Made by a program: the position numbers and the translations under genes. Positions 55,732 to 64,000 of a stretch of DNA of 64,000 bases are shown here, piece by piece; position 1 is the stretch's first letter, and every line of letters begins with the position of its first letter. The notes under the pieces are model-generated. The model was not told the origin of the DNA. It did no database searches and was given only the letters and a program-made list of their open reading frames with translations. Location of the stretch: positions 62,001 to 126,000 of the forward strand of contig NZ_QAJN01000003.1 of assembly GCF_003852425.1 (NCBI RefSeq), given 5' to 3'. The stretch is from Paucibacter sp. KBW04. GTDB lineage: Bacteria > Pseudomonadota > Gammaproteobacteria > Burkholderiales > Burkholderiaceae_C.

Positions 55732-58482
55732 TCAGTTCTCCACAAACACGAGGGCGCTGCGCGCCGGCAGCTCGAAGCGCCCGCTGCTCGCCTCATAACG
55801 CGCCGAGGCCGCAGGCCGCCGGTCGGCCGCCGATGGGGCCAGATGCACGGGGTGGAGCAGATAGGCCCGCCCCCGTTCCTCGGGCAAGACCAGGGTCTGC
55901 GGGCTAACTGCCGCATTGATGAAGTAAAGCAAGCGTTTGAAGCCTGCGCCGGCCTCGCCCTGGCCGTCCAGCCTGGCCACCATCACCCTGGGGTTTTGCG
56001 TCGGGCCGGTGTTGAGAAAGCGCAGACGCTGACCGACCGCCTCGGCGCTGGCCAGGCGGAACAGGCTGGAGCTGGCCCGTATGCGCAGCAGGTCGCGAAA
56101 GGCGTCTCGTGTCCAGGCAATGTCTTGCGGGCGCGGCTTGACGATCTTGGCCTCGCGCAGCAGGGGCGCCATCAAAGAGTACTGCGCCTCGTTGTCGGCA
56201 CGCGGTGGCAGGCCAGCAGCAAAGCCGTTGTCGCGGTAAGTCCAGTCCAGGCGATTGAACCAGTCACCCGAGTCATAGCTATTCCGGTCCAAAGACTTGG
56301 AGCGCAAGACATCCACCCCGGCATGGAAGTAGGCCACGCCCTGGCTGAAGGCCGTCAGCGCCAGGCCCAGCACCTGCACCCGGGCGCGCTCTTCGGCACT
56401 GGTGCTGGGCGGCAGCTTGAAGACATTGATATCGAACAGGGTCTGGTTGTCGTGGTTCTCCACATAATTCACCACCTCACCGGGCTGAGACACATAGCCG
56501 GCCGGTTGATCGCCGTAGGCGATGTCCTGCAGGCGGACTTGGCGACCTTGGGCATCTTCCATCACATAGTCGCGCAAGGAGCCGGCCAGGCCTACACGAA
56601 TCAGATCGGCCGTGGGCAGCAAGCTGCCGCCTTCCAATCCGTTCAACCAGCCTTGCTTGCGAATCAGATCCAGCCCCGAGTCGCCCGCGTTGCCCCCTCG
56701 CGCCGCATCGCGCCCCCGGTCGCTGAAGGTGGCGATGCCCGAACCATTCAACGAGAGCTGGGAGGCTTGCACAAAGCGGGCGCCATTGGCCACCTCGCCG
56801 AAGTTCCAGCCCTCGCCCATCAGCTGAATCTCGCGACCCAAGCTCTGGCGCAAGCGCGCCTGCAAGGCCTCCATCACCGCACGCGGCTGGTGGGCCATCA
56901 GATCAAAGCGGAAGGAGTCGATGCCGTACTCGCGCGCCCACAGCAGCACCGAGTCGCTCATCAGCTTGGCCATCATGCGATGTTCGGTGGCGGTATTGGC
57001 GCAGCAGGTGGAATGCTCCACCGCCCCCTTTGCATCCAGGCGCTGGTAGTAGCCGGGCACGATGCGGTCCAGCACCGAGCGCGCATCCTGGCCGGCGGCG
57101 GAGGTGTGGTTGTAGACCACGTCCATGCCCACCCGCAGGCCGGCCTGGTGCAGGGCCTGCACCATTTGGCGGAACTCCAGCACCCGGCGCTCGCCCTGCG
57201 CCGCGTCGCTGGCGTAACTACCTTCGGGCGCGCTGTAGTGCCAGGGGTCGTAACCCCAGTTGAAACAGTCCTCACCCGCCAAGGCCATCACGGCCGCCTG
57301 CTGGGCCGGGCTGTCCGGCGCGGCCTTGGGGACGCGTGGGGTCTTGCAGCCCCGCTCGGGAATGGTGGCGATATCGAACACCGGCAGCAGATGCACATCC
57401 GTCAGCCCCGCCTGGGCCAGGGCACGCAGATGCCGCATGCCGCGCGACTCGGGCTGGGTGAAGGCCAGGTATTTGCCGCGCAGGGCAGCGGGCACCGAGG
57501 CATCGCCAACCGAGAAGTCGCGCACATGCAACTCGTACACCGACATCTCGCTCGCTGAGCGCAGCGGCGCCGGGCGGGCTTGCAGGGAAGCAGCCCAGCC
57601 CGGGGGCTTGAGCCGAGGCTCATCCAGCTCGGCAATCAGGCTGCGCTGCGAATTCGCGCCTAAGCTAACGGAGTAAGGGTCGGTGACCCGGTTCAAGACC
57701 AGGCCCAGGCCCGGCACCCAGACCTGCACGGCGTAGCGGTAATAGGCCGCGCCCGGCACGGCTGCCGTGGCCGTCCAGGAGCCGCTGGCCGCCTGCCACT
57801 GCATGGGCAGGCTGGCCAGGGCGGGCGTCTTGTCGCCCTGGGCATAAAGGCAAACATGGACCGACTGGGCCGTGGGGGCCCAGAGGCGAAAGCGCGCTGA
57901 ACTTGCTTGGCCACCGGGCAGGCGCACGCCCCAATCGTTCATGGCCTCGGCCGCGTCGGCATAGGCATCGTCCAAGGCGCCCGGGGTTTGCAAGGCGCTG
58001 AAGGCCTGCACCGCACCGGACGCGTTTTCTCGCACCAAGAGCACTTGGCCCTTGAGCAAGGCGGGCAGCTTGGCCACATCCGCGTCAGCCAGGCGCAGCC
58101 GCGCGCCGGGGGCGATGAACTTGAAGCGCTCGCCCAGGGCGGCGGGCAAGGGCTGCGTATCGGGCATCAAAGCCAAGGCCAGCTCCGCACCGTCGACCCG
58201 CCCGCCCAGCGTCAGACTCAGCTGGCCTCGGGATGAGGCGTAAAGCATGTAGCGTGGCGTTTGAGGCTCGTTGGGCCGGGCCTCGCCAGGCCACTGGATG
58301 CGCTGGCGATCCAGCCAGTAGGCCCGAGCTTCGGTAGACGCCTGAGCAGCGGCTTGCAAAAGCTGGCTGGGCGGGCCGTCGCAAAGCGCGGCCAAGTCAG
58401 TGGCCGAGGCCCCTGCTGCCCACAACCAAACTGACGCCAGCACGGCCATGCGTGGCCAAACCTTGATGCGCAAAATTCTCAT
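55732..58482 (-). CDS. pulA: Pullulanase-type alpha-1,6-glucosidase (exported)
   Basis: Debranches pullulan, starch or glycogen by cleaving alpha-1,6 bonds. The 916-residue protein has a signal peptide ending AGASA, an N-terminal beta domain, a CBM48-like domain (SARFRLWAPTAQSVHVCLY), then the GH13 barrel. The type I signature YNWGYDP reads FNWGYDP here. Nucleophile region FRFDLMAHQP, acid/base GEGWNFGE and ENHD are intact. The ATG at 58482 is chosen because AGGGGA lies 9 bases upstream; an ATG at 58500 is an alternative. No lipobox, so it is periplasmic or secreted. Divergent from the amylase operon. Confidence 0.93.
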   Translation of the reverse strand: MRILRIKVWPRMAVLASVWLWAAGASATDLAALCDGPPSQLLQAAAQASTEARAYWLDRQRIQWPGEARPNEPQTPRYMLYASSRGQLSLTLGGRVDGAELALALMPDTQPLPAALGERFKFIAPGARLRLADADVAKLPALLKGQVLLVRENASGAVQAFSALQTPGALDDAYADAAEAMNDWGVRLPGGQASSARFRLWAPTAQSVHVCLYAQGDKTPALASLPMQWQAASGSWTATAAVPGAAYYRYAVQVWVPGLGLVLNRVTDPYSVSLGANSQRSLIAELDEPRLKPPGWAASLQARPAPLRSASEMSVYELHVRDFSVGDASVPAALRGKYLAFTQPESRGMRHLRALAQAGLTDVHLLPVFDIATIPERGCKTPRVPKAAPDSPAQQAAVMALAGEDCFNWGYDPWHYSAPEGSYASDAAQGERRVLEFRQMVQALHQAGLRVGMDVVYNHTSAAGQDARSVLDRIVPGYYQRLDAKGAVEHSTCCANTATEHRMMAKLMSDSVLLWAREYGIDSFRFDLMAHQPRAVMEALQARLRQSLGREIQLMGEGWNFGEVANGARFVQASQLSLNGSGIATFSDRGRDAARGGNAGDSGLDLIRKQGWLNGLEGGSLLPTADLIRVGLAGSLRDYVMEDAQGRQVRLQDIAYGDQPAGYVSQPGEVVNYVENHDNQTLFDINVFKLPPSTSAEERARVQVLGLALTAFSQGVAYFHAGVDVLRSKSLDRNSYDSGDWFNRLDWTYRDNGFAAGLPPRADNEAQYSLMAPLLREAKIVKPRPQDIAWTRDAFRDLLRIRASSSLFRLASAEAVGQRLRFLNTGPTQNPRVMVARLDGQGEAGAGFKRLLYFINAAVSPQTLVLPEERGRAYLLHPVHLAPSAADRRPAASARYEASSGRFELPARSALVFVEN

Positions 58483-58566
58483 CAGCCCATCTCCCCTCAT
58501 TGTTTTTGCCCCTGCCCCGGCGGCCCGGGGATAAACCATGAGCGCAGCCCGCAAGGCGCGAATAAA

Positions 58567-58579
58567 GTAGCAAAACTAC
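58567..58579 (-). promoter_or_regulatory. Candidate operator of pulA
   Basis: Minus-strand GTAGTTTTGCTAC (GTAG-N5-CTAC palindrome), 85 bases before the pulA start. It matches the plus-strand site at 58654 at 11 of 13 positions, each reading in the direction of its own gene. Confidence 0.4.
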
Positions 58580-58653
58580 ATACACTTCAAATCAGACGCA
58601 GCATCAGATCACAATTACCAATCAATGAGTATCTGGAGTCTTACGCAGTATCG

Positions 58654-58666
58654 GTAATTTAGCTAC
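58654..58666 (+). promoter_or_regulatory. Candidate operator of the amylase operon
   Basis: GTAATTTAGCTAC, 51 bases before the amylase start. It pairs with the minus-strand site at 58567-58579; the shared form is GTARTTTWGCTAC. It may bind a common maltose/maltodextrin regulator, which is not in this window. Confidence 0.4.
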
Positions 58667-58717
58667 AACACCTCGACGGGTCAGGCAAAGACGGCCGACC
58701 CTCGCACAAGGATTGCC

Positions 58718-60328
58718 ATGCCCGCATTCACCTCCCTTCGCGCCCCGCTTCTGAGCACCCTACTTAGCACCCTGCTAGCGACCGGGCTGGTCTGCGCCCA
58801 GCCCCTGCCCGATCTCAGCCCGGTGCCGGCCCGCCCACAAGCCAGCCAACTCAAGCCGGGCTGGCAGCAAGGCCCCTTCATGGAGATTTTTGTGCGCGGC
58901 TATCAGGACAGCGATGGCGACGGCATCGGTGATCTGCGCGGCCTCACCCAGCGCCTGGACTATTTGAAAGAGCTGGGCATACGCGGCATCTGGCTGATGC
59001 CCATCATGCCCAGCGCCGACCATGACCACGGCTATGCCACGACGGACTATCGCGCCATCGAGCCCCAGTACGGCAGCATGGCGGACTTTGAAGAATTCCT
59101 GCGCCAGGCCCACAAGCGCGGCATCGGCGTCATCATCGACTACGTCATCAACCACAGCGCGGCCGCCCATCCCTTGTTCCAACTCGCCGCCGCCGACAAG
59201 CAAAGCCCCTGGCGCGATTGGTATGTCTGGGCCCAGCCCGCGCCCAGCGGCTGGGACATCTGGGGCAAGAACCCCTGGTACCCCTCCGCCCTGGGCGAGA
59301 GCTACTTCGCCACCTTCGGCCCGCATATGCCGGACTTCAATCTGCGCAACCAGTCCGTCGTCGACTACCACCGCAGCAGCATGCGCTTCTGGCTCAACAA
59401 AGGCCTGGACGGCTTCCGCCTCGACGCCGTGCCTCATCTGGTGGAAAACAGCGCCCAGGACTGGAATGACCAGCCCGAAAGCCGCCGCCTGACCCGCGAC
59501 TTCCAGCGCCTGATCAAGGCCTACCCGGAGCGCACGGTGGTCTGCGAGGCCACGGCAAGCCCGATCGCCTACGCCGCGCCCGAGGTCTGCGGCAGCGCTT
59601 TTGCCTTTGGCCTGCAGTACGAGGTGATCAAGGCCGCGCGGGGCGAGCCCCAGGCGATTCAAGCCGTGGCGGATTACTTCAAGACCGCCCCCCCCAGCAT
59701 GGCCACCATGCTGGCCAACCACGACATCTTCGCCGGCCAGCGCATCTGGGATCAGTTGCAGGACACCGGCGAGCAAGCCAGCGCCCGCTACCAACTAGCC
59801 GCCGCCACCTATCTGCTGCAGCCCGGCATTCCCTATCTTTACTACGGTGAAGAAATCGGCATGGCCGGAGTCGCGGGACTGGAGGGAGACGAGCCGCTGC
59901 GCGCACCGATGAGCTGGGTGCCCGATGGCGAGCCCGGTGGCTTCAGCAGCGTCGGCAGCGCCACGCCCTTCCGCCCCTTGGCCCCCAATCGCAGCACGCA
60001 TAACGTGCAAAGCCAGCTGCGCGATCCGGCGTCCTTGCTGAACTTCTACAAAGCCTTGCTGAAGCTGCGCCTGCAGCACCCGGCCCTGCAGCGTGGCCGC
60101 TACGAGTCTGTCGGAGTCGAGGGTCAGGTCCTGCGCTTTGTGCGCCGCCAGGGCCAAGATCGCTTGCTGATCGCCATCAACTACGGCGAGGGCAGCGCCA
60201 GCCTCACCCAAGCACAAGGCCTGAAGCGCCTGTTCCCGCGCGCTTCGCAAAACAAGGCCCTTGCTTCAGACGAGCTGGCAGCACTGTCCGTCAACGTCTT
60301 TCGCCTCAAGCCCGCCCACAAACCATGA
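58718..60328 (+). CDS. Exported GH13 alpha-amylase
   Basis: Alpha-1,4-glucan hydrolase of 536 residues. A signal peptide ends at VCAQP. The catalytic (beta/alpha)8 barrel has conserved regions IDYVINHS, GLDGFRLDAVPHL (nucleophile Asp), VVCEATAS (acid/base Glu) and LANHD (stabiliser). A small C-terminal beta domain closes the protein. A DGDGIGDLRG segment supplies a likely calcium site typical of the oligo-glucosidase/amylase subgroup. It overlaps the next gene by four bases (ATGA). It would produce maltodextrins outside the cytoplasm. Confidence 0.92.
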   Translation: MPAFTSLRAPLLSTLLSTLLATGLVCAQPLPDLSPVPARPQASQLKPGWQQGPFMEIFVRGYQDSDGDGIGDLRGLTQRLDYLKELGIRGIWLMPIMPSADHDHGYATTDYRAIEPQYGSMADFEEFLRQAHKRGIGVIIDYVINHSAAAHPLFQLAAADKQSPWRDWYVWAQPAPSGWDIWGKNPWYPSALGESYFATFGPHMPDFNLRNQSVVDYHRSSMRFWLNKGLDGFRLDAVPHLVENSAQDWNDQPESRRLTRDFQRLIKAYPERTVVCEATASPIAYAAPEVCGSAFAFGLQYEVIKAARGEPQAIQAVADYFKTAPPSMATMLANHDIFAGQRIWDQLQDTGEQASARYQLAAATYLLQPGIPYLYYGEEIGMAGVAGLEGDEPLRAPMSWVPDGEPGGFSSVGSATPFRPLAPNRSTHNVQSQLRDPASLLNFYKALLKLRLQHPALQRGRYESVGVEGQVLRFVRRQGQDRLLIAINYGEGSASLTQAQGLKRLFPRASQNKALASDELAALSVNVFRLKPAHKP

Positions 60329-62217
60329 AAACAAACAAACAAAAGAAATGGCTGGCCGCGATCAGCATCGCCAGCGGCTTGGTCAGCGGCAGCTGGGCGC
60401 AAAGCATTGAGCGGGTGGAGCCGCCCTCCTGGTGGATAGGCATGAGCGAGCCCACGGTGCAGCTGATGGTGCATGGCCCGGGTGTCGCCCGGCTCCAGCC
60501 CAGCCTGGAACATGCCGGCGTGCAAGTGCAGGCGGTGCACCGGCTCAGCAGCCCCAACTACCTTTTTGTCGATCTGCAAATCGCCCCGGATGCCCAGCCG
60601 GGCCTGATCGACCTGCGCTTTGAGCCCAGGGCGGACGCGGCTGAAAAGCCCCCCACCCTGCACTACGCCTTCCCCCTGCGCAGCCGCTCAGCCGGCTCCG
60701 CCCAGCGCCAAGGCTTTGGACCCAAAGACGCCATCTATCTGCTGGTGCCCGACCGCTTCGCCAAAAGCGGCCCGGCGAGCTCGGCCCCGGGCATCAAGGA
60801 AGGCGAGAACCGCCGCGACAAGGACGGTCGCCATGGCGGCAATCTGGCCGGCCTGCGCCAGCACCTGGGCTATATCGCCGGCCTGGGCTTCACCCAAATC
60901 TGGCCCACGCCTCTGGTGGAAAACAATGCCCCCAAGGCCAGTTACCACGGCTATGCGGCGACCGACTTCTACCGCATCGACCCGCGCTTTGGCAGCGAGG
61001 CCGACTATCTGGCCTTGGCCAGCGAAGCACGGGCCTTGGGCCTGGGCCTGATCCAAGACATCGTGCTCAACCACATCGGCAGCGAGCACTGGTGGATGCG
61101 CGATCTGCCCAGCCCTGACTGGCTCAATCAATGGCCCAGCTATACCGAGACCCAGCACGCCCGCGCCACCTTGATGGACCCGCATGCCGCAGCCAGCGAC
61201 CGCAAGCGCTTCAGCGAAGGCTGGTTTGTGCCCACCATGCCCGACCTCAACCAGCGCCAGCCCCAGCTGGCCAACTACCTGATTCAGATGAGCGTCTGGT
61301 GGGTCGAGCGGGCGGGGCTCTCCGGCATACGCGCCGACACCTACTCCTACTCCGACCGCGACTTTCTCGCCCGCTGGTCGGCCCGATTGATGCAGGAGTA
61401 CCCGAACTTCAATCTGGTGGGTGAGGAATGGAGCGCCTCGCCGGCCATCGTGTCCTACTGGCAGCGCGGCAAGCGCAATCACGACGGCTATGTCTCCAGC
61501 ATGCCCAGCATGATGGACTTCCCCTTGCACGGCGCCCTGCTCGCCGCCCTGGGCGAGACGGAGGCCTGGGATGGCGGGCTGAACAAGCTCTACGAGGCGC
61601 TGGCCCATGATTTCCTCTACCCCGATGCGAGCAATCTGGTGCTTTTTCTGGGCAACCACGACACGCCGCGGATCTACACCCTGCTGAAGGAGGATCTGGC
61701 GCTGTACAAAATGGCCCTGGTTTATCTGGCCAGCACCCAGCGCATCCCGCAGTTCTTCTACGGCGACGAACTCCTCCTCAGCAGCCCAGCCCAGCGTGAC
61801 GATGGCCGCGTGCGGGCCGACTTTCCTGGCGGCTGGGCGGGTGACCCCGTCAACGGCTTCACCGGGACCGGGCTGAGCGCCAGCCAAGCCGAGGCGCAAG
61901 CCTTTGTGCGGCGCCTGATGAACTGGCGCAAGAGCGCGGCGCTGGTTCACCAAGGCGCGCTGACGCATTACGCGCCGCAGGACGGCCTCTACACCCTCTT
62001 CCGCCACGCGGCCCAGGGCGAGCCCCTGAATCAAGCACGGCTGATGGTGGTCTTCAACAAGAACGCCAAAGCCAGCCGCCTGGAAACCCGGCGCTTCCCG
62101 GAAATGCTGACGAGCCGTTCCTACGGCATCGATGTGCTGACCGGGCTGCGCCATGAGCTGGGCCAGCCCTTGGAGATCCCGGGACGCAGCGCCTTGCTGC
62201 TGGAAGTTCGAGAGTAA
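60325..62217 (+). CDS. Exported GH13 cyclomaltodextrinase/neopullulanase-like enzyme
   Basis: Glucanohydrolase of 630 residues with a signal peptide ending GSWAQS. An N-terminal beta domain of the cyclomaltodextrinase type (ERVEPPSWWIGM, GVARLQPSLEHAGV) precedes the GH13 barrel. Catalytic regions are intact: QDIVLNHIG, SGIRADTYSY (Asp), LVGEEWS (Glu) and LGNHDTPR. The layout resembles SusA-type neopullulanases. It probably cleaves cyclodextrins, pullulan or maltodextrins in the periplasm. It overlaps the alpha-amylase gene. Confidence 0.9.
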   Translation: MKTNKQKKWLAAISIASGLVSGSWAQSIERVEPPSWWIGMSEPTVQLMVHGPGVARLQPSLEHAGVQVQAVHRLSSPNYLFVDLQIAPDAQPGLIDLRFEPRADAAEKPPTLHYAFPLRSRSAGSAQRQGFGPKDAIYLLVPDRFAKSGPASSAPGIKEGENRRDKDGRHGGNLAGLRQHLGYIAGLGFTQIWPTPLVENNAPKASYHGYAATDFYRIDPRFGSEADYLALASEARALGLGLIQDIVLNHIGSEHWWMRDLPSPDWLNQWPSYTETQHARATLMDPHAAASDRKRFSEGWFVPTMPDLNQRQPQLANYLIQMSVWWVERAGLSGIRADTYSYSDRDFLARWSARLMQEYPNFNLVGEEWSASPAIVSYWQRGKRNHDGYVSSMPSMMDFPLHGALLAALGETEAWDGGLNKLYEALAHDFLYPDASNLVLFLGNHDTPRIYTLLKEDLALYKMALVYLASTQRIPQFFYGDELLLSSPAQRDDGRVRADFPGGWAGDPVNGFTGTGLSASQAEAQAFVRRLMNWRKSAALVHQGALTHYAPQDGLYTLFRHAAQGEPLNQARLMVVFNKNAKASRLETRRFPEMLTSRSYGIDVLTGLRHELGQPLEIPGRSALLLEVRE

Positions 62218-62248
62218 AGAAAGCCCGCGCACTGGCGCGGCTTCTGCT

Positions 62249-63769
62249 TTAGCCCGGCAAGCCCATCAAGGCCAGCGGCGCCCGCCCGCTGGCGGCCGAG
62301 ATCAGGCCCAGCACGCGAGTGGTTTCGCTGTCCACCATCTCCCAGGTGAAGCGCCAGCCCCAGTTGCCGCCCAGCACGCCGGGCACATTCATGCGGTGCG
62401 CGCTGCCCAGGCCCAGCACATCCTGCATGGGGAAGACGGCCATATTCGCCACCGAGTTGCAGCAGGCGCGGATCATGGCCCAGTGCACATCGTGCTCATT
62501 GCAGGGCAGATAGGCGCCGGCAAAAGCGCGCTCACGCGGGCTGGCATTGAGCCACCAGCCACGCACCGTGTCGTTGTCATGCGTGCCGGTATAGGCCACG
62601 CATTCGCGCGACCACATCTGGGGCAGGAACTCGTGCTGGCCGTCAGCCCCAAAGCCGAACTGCAAGATCTTCATGCCCGGGAAGCCACAAGCCAGGCGCA
62701 GCTCATGCACATCCTCGGTGATGAAGCCCAAGTCCTCGGCCACGATGGGCAGTTGGCCCAGAGCTTTTTCAATCGCATCGAACAAGGCCTTGCCGGGGCC
62801 GGGCAACCAGCGACCGGTCTTGGCATCGGGGCTGCTGGCGGGGATTTCGTAGTAGCCGGCAAAGCCGCGGAAATGGTCGATGCGGAACACATCGGCCTGC
62901 GAGAGCGCACGCCGCACCCGCGCCGTCCACCAGGCATAGTCTTCGGCGGCCATGCGGTCCCAGCGATAGAGCGGGTTGCCCCAGCGCTGGCCCAGCGGGC
63001 CAAGATCATCGGGCGGCACGCCGGCCACCACGGTGGGCTGGAAATGCTCGTCCAGATAGTAAAGATCGGGCCTGGCCCAGCAGTCCGCGCTGTCATGTGC
63101 CACGAAGATGGGCAGATCGCCCATGATGGCCACGCCTTTGCTATTCGCATAAGCCTTCAGCTCGGCGGCCTGCACATCAAACTGCCACTGCACAAAGCGC
63201 CAGAAATTGAATTCGTCGCCATGGTCTTCGCGGGCGCGGGCCAGCGCCGCCGGCTCGCGGCGCGCCAAGGCCGGATCCCATTCCCACCAGGGCTGGCCCT
63301 GCAGGGGTGAGCGAATCGCCATGAACAAGGCGTAGTCGTCCAGCCAATCGCTCTGGGCCTGGCACCAGCGGGTGAAGGCCAGCCTATCGGTCGGTGTGGC
63401 CAGGGCGGCGAAGCCCGCCGCCGCGGTGCGCAGCTGCTGCTCGCGCCAGGGCAGCACATCGCCATAGTGCACATGCAAGGGGTCAAAACCTCCGCCCGGT
63501 AGATCCGGCGCAGCCAGCCAGCCCTTGGCGATCAGAGGCTCCAGGGCCACCATCCATTGGCTGCCGGCAAAGGCCGAGACGCCCTGGTAAGGCGAGTCGC
63601 CGGGGCCAATCGGGGTGGTGGGCAGCAGCTGCCAGAGGGTTTGCCCAGCCGAGGCCAGCCAGTCCACAAAATGATGGGCGGCGGGGCCGAAGTCCCCCAT
63701 GCCGTGCGGGCCGGGCAAGGAGGTGATGTGCAGCAGCACGCCGGAGGAACGCTGATGAAGTGGGTTCAT
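62249..63769 (-). CDS. malQ: 4-alpha-glucanotransferase (amylomaltase)
   Basis: Cytoplasmic disproportionating enzyme that transfers glucan chains between maltodextrins. The 506-residue GH77 protein starts RSSGVLLHITSLPGPHGMGDFG. Conserved regions include DLPIFVAHDSADCW, the nucleophile region FRIDHFRG, acid/base AEDLGFIT and TGTHDNDT. No signal peptide. The ATG at 63769 (MNPLHQ) is used; it lies 4 bases after the glgX-like stop, so the two are probably co-transcribed. Convergent with the cyclomaltodextrinase gene. Confidence 0.95.
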   Translation of the reverse strand: MNPLHQRSSGVLLHITSLPGPHGMGDFGPAAHHFVDWLASAGQTLWQLLPTTPIGPGDSPYQGVSAFAGSQWMVALEPLIAKGWLAAPDLPGGGFDPLHVHYGDVLPWREQQLRTAAAGFAALATPTDRLAFTRWCQAQSDWLDDYALFMAIRSPLQGQPWWEWDPALARREPAALARAREDHGDEFNFWRFVQWQFDVQAAELKAYANSKGVAIMGDLPIFVAHDSADCWARPDLYYLDEHFQPTVVAGVPPDDLGPLGQRWGNPLYRWDRMAAEDYAWWTARVRRALSQADVFRIDHFRGFAGYYEIPASSPDAKTGRWLPGPGKALFDAIEKALGQLPIVAEDLGFITEDVHELRLACGFPGMKILQFGFGADGQHEFLPQMWSRECVAYTGTHDNDTVRGWWLNASPRERAFAGAYLPCNEHDVHWAMIRACCNSVANMAVFPMQDVLGLGSAHRMNVPGVLGGNWGWRFTWEMVDSETTRVLGLISAASGRAPLALMGLPG

Positions 63770-63773
63770 TCGA

Positions 63774-64000
63774 TCAAACTTTCTGAGGGAAATCTGTGGG
63801 CGGGGCCGAGGCACGCGCCAGCACCAGCAAGCTGTGGGCCGGCACCATCAGAGGCGTGCCCTGGGGCAGGAGCGCGCTTGACTGCAGCTCGCCACTGCTA
63901 TCCAAGGCCAGGCACCAAGGCCCCCGGCCCAGGGTGAAGGGCAGGGCCTGAGCCTCGGGGTTGAAGATCAGGGTCAGCTGAGGCTGGCTGCTCGCTGCCG
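63774..64000 (-). CDS. Glycogen debranching enzyme C-terminus (glgX-like, partial)
   Basis: The gene runs off the right edge; about 75 C-terminal codons and the stop are present. Translated in frame it reads QLTLIFNPEAQALPFTLG, later LALDSSGEL and VPAHSLLVLARAS, the C-terminal beta-domain style of GlgX/isoamylase-type GH13 enzymes. Placement directly before malQ supports a glycogen/maltodextrin role. The catalytic part is outside the window, so the assignment is tentative. Confidence 0.65.
   Translation of the reverse strand, partial: AASSQPQLTLIFNPEAQALPFTLGRGPWCLALDSSGELQSSALLPQGTPLMVPAHSLLVLARASAPPTDFPQKV

Noticed and set aside
55726-57558. Plus-strand open frame of 610 codons opposite pulA
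   Set aside because: Shadow of pullulanase; the composition is His/Gln/Ala-rich with no family features.

Overview
The window is a contiguous piece of a high-GC betaproteobacterial chromosome. Housekeeping order (rpsP-rimM-trmD-rplS followed by a NUDIX hydrolase and a CobD-like protein; rpsT divergent from murJ; DUF3579-argD-argF; hda-HAD-pcnB-folK) and protein style point to Burkholderiales, probably the Roseateles/Rubrivivax/Leptothrix group. That placement is inferred from gene content and not from a database search. No rRNA, tRNA, CRISPR array, prophage or complete insertion sequence was seen.

Layout. 0.06-2.85 kb: a sigma-54 response regulator and its sensor kinase. 2.9-6.7 kb: SlyD-like isomerase, dut, coaBC, a DUF1275 membrane protein and trmB. 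6.7-13.6 kb: one long minus-strand nucleoside uptake and salvage operon (BMP-type binding protein, ATPase, two permeases, cytidine deaminase, purine nucleoside phosphorylase, deoxyribose-phosphate aldolase). 13.9-16.2 kb: feoAB behind a clear Fur box. 16.2-17.6 kb: a chemoreceptor with a histidine-rich membrane domain. 18.6-25.3 kb: an accessory block with a cyclic-nucleotide-binding patatin lipase, a single-module non-ribosomal peptide synthetase (C-A-T-TE) and a TVP38/TMEM64-like membrane protein, facing an MFS transporter-regulator pair. 27.4-33.4 kb: small enzymes, a Tim44-domain protein, an EF-hand protein behind a sigma-28-like promoter, a CobD-like protein and a NUDIX enzyme.

33.5-49 kb is mostly core: the S16-L19 operon with a long structured leader, a phosphate transporter with its DUF47 partner, folK/pcnB/HAD/hda, SirB1, murJ, rpsT, a hydrolase/M14 peptidase pair and DUF3579. 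49.2-51.7 kb holds argD-argF, with an intrinsic-terminator-like attenuator before argD and a 163-bp insertion-like structure that duplicates the last 19 codons plus stop of argF. 51.8-55.6 kb: a metallophosphoesterase, a Ser/Thr kinase fused to a universal stress protein domain, a YkgJ-like Cys-cluster protein and a TPR lipoprotein. 55.7-64.0 kb: a starch/maltodextrin locus with exported pullulanase, divergent exported alpha-amylase and cyclomaltodextrinase, then malQ and the end of a glgX-like gene running off the window.

The most unusual signals are the argF 3'-end duplication around a palindrome-rich insert, the stand-alone NRPS module with its lipase and membrane-protein neighbours, the kinase-USP fusion, and several regulatory structures (argD attenuator, paired operators at the starch locus, sigma-28-like promoter on the EF-hand gene).
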